This document shows positions 45,486 through 53,772 of a DNA stretch of 64,000 bases, piece after piece. The translations under genes and the position numbers were made by a program. The DNA is taken from NCBI RefSeq assembly GCF_030167905.1, contig NZ_JARGNA010000005.1:248001-312000 (forward strand), read 5' to 3'. The DNA is from Flavobacterium terrisoli. GTDB lineage: Bacteria; Bacteroidota; Bacteroidia; Flavobacteriales; Flavobacteriaceae. Numbering within the stretch: the stretch's first letter is position 1; every line of letters begins with the position of its first letter. The notes under the pieces were generated by a model. It saw only the letters and a program-made list of their open reading frames with translations, made no database searches and had not been told where the DNA came from.

Positions 45486-47485
45486 TGAAGAAAGTACTAT
45501 TTTTTCTTTTGACTTTTTTGGCTTTCGCCAATCTAAATGCCCAAATCGTAAACCCTGTAAAATGGACCAGTAAAGTTGAAAAAATCAGCGACACCGAATT
45601 TAATTTGGAGATGGAAGGGAAGATAGATGATAATTGGCATATGTATTCTCAATTTACGCCTGAAAACGGACCATTACCGGCCGAATTCAGTTTCAAAGAT
45701 ACCAAAGGCAACTATGAATTGGTAGGCAAAGTCAAAGAAACGCCATATAAAAAACAATACAATGAGGTTTTTGAAGTAGACGAATATTATTTTGATAAAA
45801 AAGTAAAGTTTACCCAAAAAGTTAAAATCATTAATGCCAGCCTGAAGGCCATCAAGGCTACGATTGATTATCAGGTTTGTAAGGACGTTTGTATCAATCA
45901 GGACAATGCCTTTACTTTTCAACTGCCAAAAATTGAAAAAACAAGTTCCGATGTAGCTGTAACAACTGTTGACACTGCAAAAGCGGATACAGTTCAAACT
46001 GCTCCGACAGAAGTAAAACAAGCTCCGCCAGCCGTTGTAACCGAGCCAGAGAAAGCAGAAGACAAAGGATTGTGGACGATTTTTATTTTTGCGCTTTTAG
46101 GCGGTTTTGCAGCAACGTTTACACCTTGTGTTTACCCGATGATTCCAATGACCGTTAGTTTCTTCCTGAAACAGTCGGATAATAAGTCGAAAGGAAGGTT
46201 TAACGCTATTTTCTATGGCGCCTGCATTGTTTTTATCTGTTTTGCGATTACGATACCATTTCACATTTTTGAAGGGATAAGCCGGGATATTTTCTCGGAG
46301 ATTTCAACCAATGTTTACCTGAATATCTTCTTCTTTATCATCTTTGTGGTTTTTGCCATTTCTTTCTTTGGTGCTTTTGAAATCACCATGCCTTCCAGTT
46401 TGTCTAACAAAGTAGATAGAGCTTCTGATAAAGGCGGATTGATTGGGATATTCTTTATGGCCTTGACGCTGATTATAGTGTCATTCTCCTGTATCGGACC
46501 TGCTCTTGGTTTTGTATTTGGGACTTCGCTGAATTCTGATGGAGGTGCCTTGATTCTCTCCATTGCGATGCTGGGTTTTGGTTTTGGTTTGGCGCTGCCT
46601 TTTATGTTCTTTGCCTTGACACCCAATTTATTAGGTAATATGCCTAAATCGGGCGGATGGCTTAATACTGTTAAAGTGGTGTTTGGTTTTATCGAATTGG
46701 CTTTGGCATTTAAATTCTTATCAAACGCCGACATTGGATTGGATTTGCATTTACTCGAAAGAGAAGTGTTTATCGCAATCTGGATTGCTGTTTTTGGAGC
46801 GTTAGCGTTATACCTTTTTGGAAAAATTACTTTGCCACACGACAGTCCGTTATCGCATCTTTCTGTGGGAAGAATGCTTTTGGGAGTGACTTCTTTAGCT
46901 TTTGCAGTTTACTTGGTTCCCGGACTTTGGGGCGCGCCGTTAAAACTGATTTCTGCTTTTCCACCGCCAACTACCTATAGTGAAAGCCCACAGGGTTTTG
47001 GTAGTAAAGCAACTGTTATGAGCGAAGATAAATTGCCCGATGGCGCTGAATTAGCCGTTCACAATTTGGTTTCCTTCACCGATTATCAAACCGGATTGGC
47101 GTATGCCAAAAAAGTAAACAAACCTATCATGATTGACTTTACCGGTAAGCAATGCGTGAATTGTCGATTGATGGAAAATAACGTTTGGTCGAATGAAAAG
47201 GTTTTGGAAATCTTAAAAAATGATGTGGTACTGATTTCATTGTATGGCGATGACAAAAAAGAACTGCCAAAAGACGAACAATATGTTACCGCAAAAGGAA
47301 AAGAAATCAATACAATAGGGAAAAAATGGAGCGAATTTCAAATCACCCGATTTAATAATAATGCCCGACCGCTGTATGTTCTTTTGGATCTAAATGAAAA
47401 GGAATTAAACGTTCCCGTAGCTTATACACCCGATATTGAAGAGTATTTAACATGGCTTAAAGACGGTATTTCTAAATTCAAATAG
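45485..47485 (+). CDS. dsbD: DsbD-like thiol:disulfide interchange protein
   Basis: 666 residues. Signal peptide (ending NLNAQ, residue 20), N-terminal DsbD-alpha-like domain (about 21-150, with the YQVCKDVCINQDN cysteine pair), a charged linker with TAPTEVKQAPPAVV, a transmembrane CcdA-like core of about eight helices (about 195-500, Cys in FTPCVYPMIP and SFSCIGPALG), and a periplasmic thioredoxin domain (about 530-666) with the CVNC site in FTGKQCVNCRLM. It carries electrons from cytoplasmic thioredoxin to periplasmic thiol proteins. Start overlaps the tilS stop by one base. Confidence 0.94.
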   Translation: MKKVLFFLLTFLAFANLNAQIVNPVKWTSKVEKISDTEFNLEMEGKIDDNWHMYSQFTPENGPLPAEFSFKDTKGNYELVGKVKETPYKKQYNEVFEVDEYYFDKKVKFTQKVKIINASLKAIKATIDYQVCKDVCINQDNAFTFQLPKIEKTSSDVAVTTVDTAKADTVQTAPTEVKQAPPAVVTEPEKAEDKGLWTIFIFALLGGFAATFTPCVYPMIPMTVSFFLKQSDNKSKGRFNAIFYGACIVFICFAITIPFHIFEGISRDIFSEISTNVYLNIFFFIIFVVFAISFFGAFEITMPSSLSNKVDRASDKGGLIGIFFMALTLIIVSFSCIGPALGFVFGTSLNSDGGALILSIAMLGFGFGLALPFMFFALTPNLLGNMPKSGGWLNTVKVVFGFIELALAFKFLSNADIGLDLHLLEREVFIAIWIAVFGALALYLFGKITLPHDSPLSHLSVGRMLLGVTSLAFAVYLVPGLWGAPLKLISAFPPPTTYSESPQGFGSKATVMSEDKLPDGAELAVHNLVSFTDYQTGLAYAKKVNKPIMIDFTGKQCVNCRLMENNVWSNEKVLEILKNDVVLISLYGDDKKELPKDEQYVTAKGKEINTIGKKWSEFQITRFNNNARPLYVLLDLNEKELNVPVAYTPDIEEYLTWLKDGISKFK

Positions 47486-47509
47486 GCAAATTCTAATTCA
47501 GAACGGGCA

Positions 47510-47538
47510 AATTCTCAATGGAATTACCATTTGGAATT
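47510..47538 (+). terminator. imperfect hairpin downstream of dsbD
   Basis: AATTCTCAATGG pairs with CCATTTGGAATT at ten of twelve positions around a short AATTA loop. No clean T-run follows, so termination is uncertain. A 10-base unit GGCAAATTCT also repeats with a 21-base step (47485 and 47506). Confidence 0.35.
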
Positions 47539-47540
47539 TT

Positions 47541-47575
47541 CTGACGCAACCTAATCAGGATTTTAATATCTTTAT
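47541..47575 (+). promoter_or_regulatory. candidate ECF-type promoter of triplet lipoprotein 1
   Basis: CTGACGCAACC (47541-47551), 17 bases, TCTTTAT (47569-47575), 18 bases before the ATG. The same arrangement precedes the two paralogues. It does not fit the TAnnTTTG housekeeping consensus; a -35 AAC-type and -10 TCKT-type pair at 16-17 bases is the layout of ECF sigma promoters. Confidence 0.55.
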
Positions 47576-47593
47576 ATTGTCAAAACAAACAAT

Positions 47594-49336
47594 ATGAGGA
47601 AAATCAATACCTTTTTGTGTTTACTACTTTTGGTAGTTTCATTCTCCGCCTGTGAATCCAATGATGATTCTAATAGTAACGATCAAAACGACGATACTTT
47701 CGCTGAAAACTTCGGGAGTGAAGTCTCAAGAAACTTCATCGGTCAAATCGTCGGCACAGACAATCAACCTTTACAAGGTGCAACTGTACAAATAGGAACT
47801 TCTACTGTACAAACCGATCTAAATGGTGTTTTTATCATTAATGGCGCCAATGTGCATGAACGCTTTGCCTATATCACGGTAACCAAAGCCGGTTATATTG
47901 ATGGTTCACGGGCTATGGTTCCGACAAACGGAATGAACAATATAAAGATTATGTTGATTCCCAATACACCATTGGAAACCATACAATCGGGAGTTCCGAG
48001 TGAAGTAGTCATGCCAAATGGAACTAAAGTGGTTTTTGACGGTGCTTTTCAGGATGAGAATGGATTGGATTATTCCGGTTCGGTTCAGGTCGCGATGTTC
48101 CATTTATTGCCAAGCGATGAGAATATCAGTAAATTAATGCCGGGCATGTTATACGCCCAAACTCAAAGCAATGAAGAAGCGGTTTTGCAAACTTTTGGCA
48201 TGCTTAATGTTGAATTACGCGGCAGTGCCGGACAAAAATTAAATATCAAAGAAGGTCATACCGCAGAAATAACTTTAAAGATTGACGATAGTCAAATAGG
48301 AAGTGCTCCAAATTCAATTCCGTTATGGCATTTTGATGAAGCCAAAGGCTATTGGAAAGAAGATGGCGTAGCGACTAAAGTGGGTAATAAATATATGGGA
48401 GAAGTGTCTCATTTTTCGTGGTGGAATTGCGATGCTTCATTTCCAATAATTAATTTAACCGTAACCTTGGTCGATAGTAATGGGAATTCATTGCCTAATG
48501 CAGGAATTGGGTTGGTTGCCAATGGCATTAGTTACAATAATTCAGCGATGGGCCATACAGACAATAATGGAAGTGTTTCAGGTCTTGTTCCTTCCAATCA
48601 AACAATGACTTTAAATGTTTATCAAGAATGTGGTATTGTTTTCACGACAACCATTGGCCCGTTTAATAATGACACTGTAGTTCCAATTACATTGCCCAAT
48701 TCATCAGTAATTATATCAAAGATTAATGGTTCTCTATTAAAATGCAATGGATCAAATGTAACCAATGGTTATATTGTACTCTCAAAAAATGGTGTTGAAG
48801 AAATTATAAATGTTACTAATGGAACTTTTAGTTTTAGCACAATGTTCTGTGCTGGAGCAACCTCTTTCACGCTGAATGCGATTGATATTGATAATCTTCA
48901 GGCGGTACCAACCAGCACTCACACAATAGCCACGCCTATTACCAATGTTGGCAATTTAACTGCCTGTAATTCTATTACAGAATATCTATATTATAAATTA
49001 GATAATAATCCTGTGAAATATATATTTTCGAATAAAGGCGGTGGGTATAATTCAGCTAGCTTGCCTTTCACTGCCTGGGGTTATGATTATTCTACAGGCG
49101 CCAGTTTGTTTGTAATCGGTTACAGCCTGGTTCCGGGAGTATATGACAGTAGTGTTTTTCAAATTGATCAATTAGGAGGCGCTTATGTTTATGCAAACGA
49201 AAACATTACTTTCAATTTATCCAAATTTGGAAACATTGGACAGCCCATACAGATGACATTGGCAGGAACTTTTGATGATCAATATGGTGTTAATCATACC
49301 GTTACTGCGACCATCAATGTTATAAGAAATCAATAG
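47594..49336 (+). CDS. triplet lipoprotein 1: carboxypeptidase-regulatory-like domain plus variable C-terminal half
   Basis: 580 residues. The lipobox is SFSAC with Cys20, followed by ESNDDSNSN, an acidic stretch like the surface-export signal known for flavobacterial lipoproteins. Residues about 45-115 are a carboxypeptidase-regulatory/CarboxypepD_reg-like fold (GQIVGTDNQPLQGATVQIG ... KAGYIDGSRAMV). Residues about 120-285 are a conserved beta domain with a central LMPGMLYAQT and GYWKEDGVATKVGNKYMGEV. The C-terminal half is predicted beta-sandwich and diverges strongly from the two following paralogues, ending HTVTATINVIRNQ. Probably a surface-exposed binding protein; ligand unknown. Confidence 0.82.
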   Translation: MRKINTFLCLLLLVVSFSACESNDDSNSNDQNDDTFAENFGSEVSRNFIGQIVGTDNQPLQGATVQIGTSTVQTDLNGVFIINGANVHERFAYITVTKAGYIDGSRAMVPTNGMNNIKIMLIPNTPLETIQSGVPSEVVMPNGTKVVFDGAFQDENGLDYSGSVQVAMFHLLPSDENISKLMPGMLYAQTQSNEEAVLQTFGMLNVELRGSAGQKLNIKEGHTAEITLKIDDSQIGSAPNSIPLWHFDEAKGYWKEDGVATKVGNKYMGEVSHFSWWNCDASFPIINLTVTLVDSNGNSLPNAGIGLVANGISYNNSAMGHTDNNGSVSGLVPSNQTMTLNVYQECGIVFTTTIGPFNNDTVVPITLPNSSVIISKINGSLLKCNGSNVTNGYIVLSKNGVEEIINVTNGTFSFSTMFCAGATSFTLNAIDIDNLQAVPTSTHTIATPITNVGNLTACNSITEYLYYKLDNNPVKYIFSNKGGGYNSASLPFTAWGYDYSTGASLFVIGYSLVPGVYDSSVFQIDQLGGAYVYANENITFNLSKFGNIGQPIQMTLAGTFDDQYGVNHTVTATINVIRNQ

Positions 49337-49340
49337 TAAA

Positions 49341-49365
49341 AACTCCCGATACAATTAGGGCTTTG
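49341..49365 (+). terminator. degenerate terminator after triplet lipoprotein 1
   Basis: ACTCCCGATACAATTAGGGCTTT resembles, with several changes, the strong hairpins after triplet genes 2 and 3. Only about three to five pairs remain, so termination here may be weak. Confidence 0.35.
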
Positions 49366-49391
49366 TTGTTCAAAGTTTGGTTTTTATTTTT

Positions 49392-49425
49392 CTAGTGCAG
49401 CCAAATTAGGTTTTATTGTCTTTAT
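49392..49425 (+). promoter_or_regulatory. candidate ECF-type promoter of triplet lipoprotein 2
   Basis: CTAGTGCAGCC (49392-49402), 16 bases, TCTTTAT (49419-49425), 19 bases before the ATG. It is a slightly degraded copy of the motif before the other two genes. Confidence 0.5.
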
Positions 49426-49444
49426 GTAGTCAAATCAAATTATT

Positions 49445-51253
49445 ATGAAAAAAATCCATTCTCTTTTATGGTTACTATTTTTGGTAGTTTCATTCTCCGC
49501 CTGTGAATCTAATGATGATTCTAACGGTAACCAACAAAATGACGACACTTTCGCTGAAAACTTCGGTAATGAAACTTCGAAAGATTTTATCGGTCAGGTT
49601 GTCGACACAGACAATCATCCTATCCAAGGCGCAACCATACAAATAGGTTCTTCCACAGTACAAACCGATGTCAATGGTGTTTTTATAATTAATGGTGCCA
49701 ATGTGCATGATCGTTTTGCTTATATCACCGCAACCAAAGCCGGTTATATTAACGGTTCTCGCGCGATGGTGCCAACAGGCGGCAAAAACAATGTGAGAAT
49801 AATGTTGATTCCAAATACTCCGATAGAAACGATTCAGTCAGGAGTAACAAGCGAAGTAGCGATGCCAAATGGAACCAAAGTTGTTTTTGATGGTGCTTTT
49901 CAGGATGAGAATGGAATGGATTATTCCGGTTCGGTTCAGGTGGCGATGTTTCACTTATTACCAAGCGATGAAAACATCAGCAAATTGATGCCTGGCATGT
50001 TATACGCCCAAACCGAAACCAATGAGGAAGCGGTTTTAGAAACTTATGGCATGCTCAATGTTGAATTACGAGGCAGTGGCGGACAAAAATTAAACATCAA
50101 AGAAGGTCATACGGCTGAAATTGAAATGAAAATTGATGATGCTCAAATGACAACGGCTCCAAGTTCGATTCCGTTATGGCATTTTGATGAGGAAAAAGGT
50201 TATTGGAAAGAAGATGGCGTTGCGACTAAAGTTGGGAACAAATACGTTGGTGAAGTATCTCATTTTTCCTGGTGGAATTGTGATGTTCAGTTCCCAACAG
50301 TTAATTTCACTGCAACGATTGTTGATGTAAACAATAACCCGGTTTCTAATATCGCTGTAGCCATAGTTTTTGACTTTCCAAGAACAAATCTTACGGATGA
50401 CAGCGGAAATGTTTCAGGATTAATTCCGGCAAATCAGGTTATGACCCTAAACATCTATGATGTATGCGGTAATATTATTTATACTTCACAGATTGGGCCT
50501 TACTCACAGAACACTAATCTGGGTCAAATACAATTGCCTGGTTCGAGTATACAGACCGCTAATGTATCAGGTAGTTTGCTTAAATGTGACAATACAATCG
50601 TAACCAATGGTTATGTAGTACTTAAAAACGGCAATAGGATATTAATATCCGGGTTAGATAATGGAAATTATGATTTTACTACTGTTACTTGTTCGGGTTC
50701 AAATAATTTTACGATTGAAGGATTTGATTTTGATACATTACAGAGTACAGGAGAGTTAAATTATCAGTTTGAATTTCCTGAAACACATATTAATGCATTG
50801 CAAGCCTGCAATGCGATAACTGAGTATATTACGTTTAATATAAATGGAGAAAATACCATAGTCACCGGTAACATCAGTTCACAAATATTTTTGAATACTG
50901 TGACTTATGGAAATAATATTTTCGCAAACCAGATGACAATTTATGCCAATTATGGTAATGTTCCCGGAGGTGGTGCAATACAAACTCCGGGTGTAGCTAT
51001 TGAATGCGGAAGCACGATTCCTGGAAATTATACCTTAAATAATACAAGTGTCAGGATAAGCACCCAACCGAGCAGTACTCCTAATCAATATTTTTTTATT
51101 TATGGACCACCGGAAATATCCAATTATAATTTTAGGATTATTAAGTTTGGGGCTGTTGGAGATTATATTGATGTTTCATTTACAGGAGACATTGAAATAC
51201 TAGGAGTTTCTTACCTTGTTAATGGTATAGCCCATGTGATAAGGGATCATTAA
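49445..51253 (+). CDS. triplet lipoprotein 2: carboxypeptidase-regulatory-like domain plus variable C-terminal half
   Basis: 602 residues. Lipobox SFSAC (Cys20) then ESNDDSNGNQQNDD. The first 285 residues are nearly identical to its neighbours (GQVVDTDNHPIQGATIQIG, ARGSGGQKLN-type block, GYWKEDGVATKVGNKYVGEV and HFSWWNCD). Beyond that the sequence is related only in scattered positions (SGSLLKCDNTIVTNGYVVL versus equivalents) and ends NGIAHVIRDH. The pattern suggests tandem duplication with gene conversion in the first half and free divergence in the second. A strong terminator follows. Confidence 0.82.
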   Translation: MKKIHSLLWLLFLVVSFSACESNDDSNGNQQNDDTFAENFGNETSKDFIGQVVDTDNHPIQGATIQIGSSTVQTDVNGVFIINGANVHDRFAYITATKAGYINGSRAMVPTGGKNNVRIMLIPNTPIETIQSGVTSEVAMPNGTKVVFDGAFQDENGMDYSGSVQVAMFHLLPSDENISKLMPGMLYAQTETNEEAVLETYGMLNVELRGSGGQKLNIKEGHTAEIEMKIDDAQMTTAPSSIPLWHFDEEKGYWKEDGVATKVGNKYVGEVSHFSWWNCDVQFPTVNFTATIVDVNNNPVSNIAVAIVFDFPRTNLTDDSGNVSGLIPANQVMTLNIYDVCGNIIYTSQIGPYSQNTNLGQIQLPGSSIQTANVSGSLLKCDNTIVTNGYVVLKNGNRILISGLDNGNYDFTTVTCSGSNNFTIEGFDFDTLQSTGELNYQFEFPETHINALQACNAITEYITFNINGENTIVTGNISSQIFLNTVTYGNNIFANQMTIYANYGNVPGGGAIQTPGVAIECGSTIPGNYTLNNTSVRISTQPSSTPNQYFFIYGPPEISNYNFRIIKFGAVGDYIDVSFTGDIEILGVSYLVNGIAHVIRDH

Positions 51254-51260
51254 TACAGAT

Positions 51261-51290
51261 AAAAGCCCCGATTCATTCGGGGCTTTTTGT
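51261..51290 (+). terminator. rho-independent terminator after triplet lipoprotein 2
   Basis: AAAGCCCCGA (51262-51271), loop TTCAT, TCGGGGCTTT (51277-51286), more Ts. The core is identical to the terminator after triplet gene 3. Confidence 0.95.
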
Positions 51291-51311
51291 TTATTCCTTT
51301 TTCTTATTTTT

Positions 51312-51346
51312 CTGACGCAACCAATATGACTTTTTTCTATCGTATA
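51312..51346 (+). promoter_or_regulatory. candidate ECF-type promoter of triplet lipoprotein 3
   Basis: CTGACGCAACC (51312-51322), 17 bases, TCGTATA (51340-51346), 21 bases before the ATG at 51368. Its position inside a longer upstream frame argues for the 51368 start. Confidence 0.55.
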
Positions 51347-51367
51347 AGAAAACCAAAACCTAACGTT

Positions 51368-53116
51368 ATGAAAAAAATCAATTCTCTCTTGTGTTTACTA
51401 CTTTTGGCAGTCTCTTTTTCAGGTTGCGAGCCAAATGATTACAGCAACCATAATTCCGAACCTAATGACGAAACGTTTACTCAAAACTTTGGAAATGTTG
51501 TCCATCGGGATTTTATCGGCCAGATAGTCGATACAGATAATAATCCCATACAAAATGTAACCATTTCAATTGGTGATGCAACAGTCGAAACCGATGTCAA
51601 TGGTGTTTTTATGATCAATGGCGCCAGTGTGCATGAACAATTCGCTTACATCAAGGCAACCAAAGCCGGTTATATTGATGGATCGCGCGCTATGGTTCCA
51701 ACATCGGGTAAAAACAATGTGAGGATAATGTTGGTTCCCAATACGCCATTGGAAACCATACAATCCGGTGTAACCAGTGAAGTGGCTATGCCAAACGGAA
51801 CCAAAGTTGTTTTCGATGGTGCTTTCCAGGACGAGGCTGGCAATAATTATTTGGGAAGCGTTCAGGTAACCATGTTTCATTTAGCTCCAAGCAATGAAAA
51901 TATCAACAAACTAATGCCAGGCATGTTATACGCCCAAACCCAAACCAATGAAGAAGCCGTTTTAGAAACTTTTGGTATGCTCAACGTTGAATTGCGTAGC
52001 AGTGCAGGGCAAAAACTAAATATCAAAGAAGGCCACACCGCTGAGATTACCATGAAAATAGATGATAGTCAATTAGCAACTGCACCGAGTTCAATTCCAT
52101 TATGGCATTTTGATGAGGAACGTGGTTATTGGAAAGAAGATGGCGTTGCAACCAAAGTGGGGAACAAATACGTAGGTGAAGTGTCTCATTTTTCTTGGTG
52201 GAATTGTGATGCTCCTTTTCCAACGGTTGCATTAACAGTTAACATAGTTGATTCCAATGGGAGACCACTGTCTAATATTGCTGTTGGCTTGACAGTAAAC
52301 AACCTATTTCTTAACGCAAGTATCGCCTATACAGATGATCAAGGTCAAGTTTCGGGTTTAATTCCTGCCAATGAAATACTCACGCTTCAATTGTACTCTG
52401 ACTGTGGTGTTTTTTATACTGCCACAATTGGGCCATTTAGTACAAATACAGTTTTACCGACAATTACAATTAATAATACAAACGTACAATCCACTCATAT
52501 TACAGGCGCTTTGTTAAAATGTAACAACAATAATGTAACCAATGGTTATGTTTTGCTTTTAAGAAATGGTGTAACTAGCTTGGCAACAATCACTAATGGT
52601 AATTTTAGTTTTTATGAAGTTTATTGCCCGGGTGATACCGCATTTTCACTCAAAGGATATGATGTAGAAAATTCAGAGATGACAGATGTTATTAACTACA
52701 ATTTTACACCTAACACCACTAATATTGGAAATATTCAAGCCTGTACAGTTGTTAATGAATTTATATCATACAGAATAGATAATGGCAATCCGGTTTTTCT
52801 TTTTGATAATTTGTATTTTTCTCTTGCGGCAGGAAATGTTGTTCAAATTGATGGTGAGCATTTATTTCAAAACAAAGTTTTACATATCCAAGGAGTAGCA
52901 GGTGGACCAAGCAATCCTGTTTTTGTAAATTATGTTATACAAGGCACTGATTTTGGTTATGTTCAATCCTCAAATGTTAATAATGATATCGTTTATGTTT
53001 TGAATGCCATTGGAAATCTTGGCGAAATGGTAGATATCACTTTCAACGGTACGTTTCATAATACCACTGGAATACACACCGTCACAGGATTAATCCATGT
53101 TCTTAGAGATAATTAA
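51368..53116 (+). CDS. triplet lipoprotein 3: carboxypeptidase-regulatory-like domain plus variable C-terminal half
   Basis: 582 residues from the ATG at 51368 (MKKINSLLCLLLLAVSFSGC); the frame extends upstream to 51287 but that part contains the promoter and terminator. Lipobox SFSGC then EPNDYSNH. The first half matches its two neighbours closely (GQIVDTDNNPIQNVTISIG, VTSEVAMPNGTKVVFDGAFQ, GYWKEDGVATKVGNKYVGEV). The second half is again divergent and ends GLIHVLRDN. Same inferred role as the other two. It shares its downstream terminator with the convergent gene. Confidence 0.82.
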   Translation: MKKINSLLCLLLLAVSFSGCEPNDYSNHNSEPNDETFTQNFGNVVHRDFIGQIVDTDNNPIQNVTISIGDATVETDVNGVFMINGASVHEQFAYIKATKAGYIDGSRAMVPTSGKNNVRIMLVPNTPLETIQSGVTSEVAMPNGTKVVFDGAFQDEAGNNYLGSVQVTMFHLAPSNENINKLMPGMLYAQTQTNEEAVLETFGMLNVELRSSAGQKLNIKEGHTAEITMKIDDSQLATAPSSIPLWHFDEERGYWKEDGVATKVGNKYVGEVSHFSWWNCDAPFPTVALTVNIVDSNGRPLSNIAVGLTVNNLFLNASIAYTDDQGQVSGLIPANEILTLQLYSDCGVFYTATIGPFSTNTVLPTITINNTNVQSTHITGALLKCNNNNVTNGYVLLLRNGVTSLATITNGNFSFYEVYCPGDTAFSLKGYDVENSEMTDVINYNFTPNTTNIGNIQACTVVNEFISYRIDNGNPVFLFDNLYFSLAAGNVVQIDGEHLFQNKVLHIQGVAGGPSNPVFVNYVIQGTDFGYVQSSNVNNDIVYVLNAIGNLGEMVDITFNGTFHNTTGIHTVTGLIHVLRDN

Positions 53117-53120
53117 ATAA

Positions 53121-53150
53121 AAAAGCCCCGATTCATTCGGGGCTTTTTTT
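53121..53150. terminator. rho-independent terminator after triplet lipoprotein 3
   Basis: AAAGCCCCGA (53122-53131), TTCAT, TCGGGGCTTT (53137-53146), T-run, A-run on the other side; also serves the leftward gene whose stop (53149-53151) lies in the T-run. Same core as at 51261. Confidence 0.95.
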
Positions 53151-53673
53151 ATCCTAAAACTTCACTGACTTCACTTTTCAGGAACGCCAGTGCCACATTG
53201 GTTGCGCCTTCATCCTGAAGTAAATTGCTTAGTATTTTTTCTCTTAGTTTATCTGCATCAACAACCGAAGTATCCGCAGTTGTTTTTCTGATGTGTTGAA
53301 TAATCGTGTTTTTTGCGGTCATGATGATTGTCCAACATTCATCAGTAATATAAACCTGTTGGGTCAGATTGTGCTCGAATTCCTGTTCGATATGGTGAAT
53401 CAACAAGTTTTGATAAGCTACTTTATCGTCATTTACCGGTGCTACTCTAATTAACAATTTCGCCGGATTGATGCGTTCCAAAAACAAAGCCATTCGCTCA
53501 TAAGCCTGCAAACGCAATGGCAAAGCGTGTTTCTGATTTTCCTTTTGTGAAATCCAACGGCGTGTGTGCTGTTGGTCTTTGAAATAACTGTCAAATAAAT
53601 AATACGCCACACCGCCCGTAATCAAAGCAGGTAAGGTGTAAAAAGCTAACTCAAGGATTTTATCTGTACTCAT
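53149..53673 (-). CDS. conserved protein with one N-terminal membrane helix
   Basis: 174 residues from the ATG at 53673 (MSTDKILELAFYTLPALITG). One transmembrane helix (about 8-27), then a charged cytoplasmic domain with helical character (RRWISQKENQKHALPLRLQA, AYERMALFLERINP, and a conserved-looking ITDECWTIIMTAKNTIIQHI). From memory, proteins like this are common in Flavobacteriaceae next to the UvrD gene. No function known. It diverges from the helicase gene. Confidence 0.75.
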   Translation of the reverse strand: MSTDKILELAFYTLPALITGGVAYYLFDSYFKDQQHTRRWISQKENQKHALPLRLQAYERMALFLERINPAKLLIRVAPVNDDKVAYQNLLIHHIEQEFEHNLTQQVYITDECWTIIMTAKNTIIQHIRKTTADTSVVDADKLREKILSNLLQDEGATNVALAFLKSEVSEVLG

Positions 53674-53728
53674 GGTATAATGGACTAAAAATTGTTGACA
53701 AATATAATAGAAATACACTAAAAATGTA

Positions 53729-53759
53729 TTGTAATTAAGGGTCAGTAATCATAAATTTG
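53729..53759 (+). promoter_or_regulatory. promoter of the UvrD-type helicase gene
   Basis: TTG (53729-53731), exactly 20 bases, TAAATTTG (53752-53759), 13 bases before the ATG. Confidence 0.65.
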
Positions 53760-53772
53760 AGCTTTCTCAAAA

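Noticed and set aside
51287-51367. N-terminal extension of triplet lipoprotein 3
   Set aside because: The region contains the preceding terminator and the conserved promoter motif; the lipoprotein signal begins at 51368 as in its paralogues.
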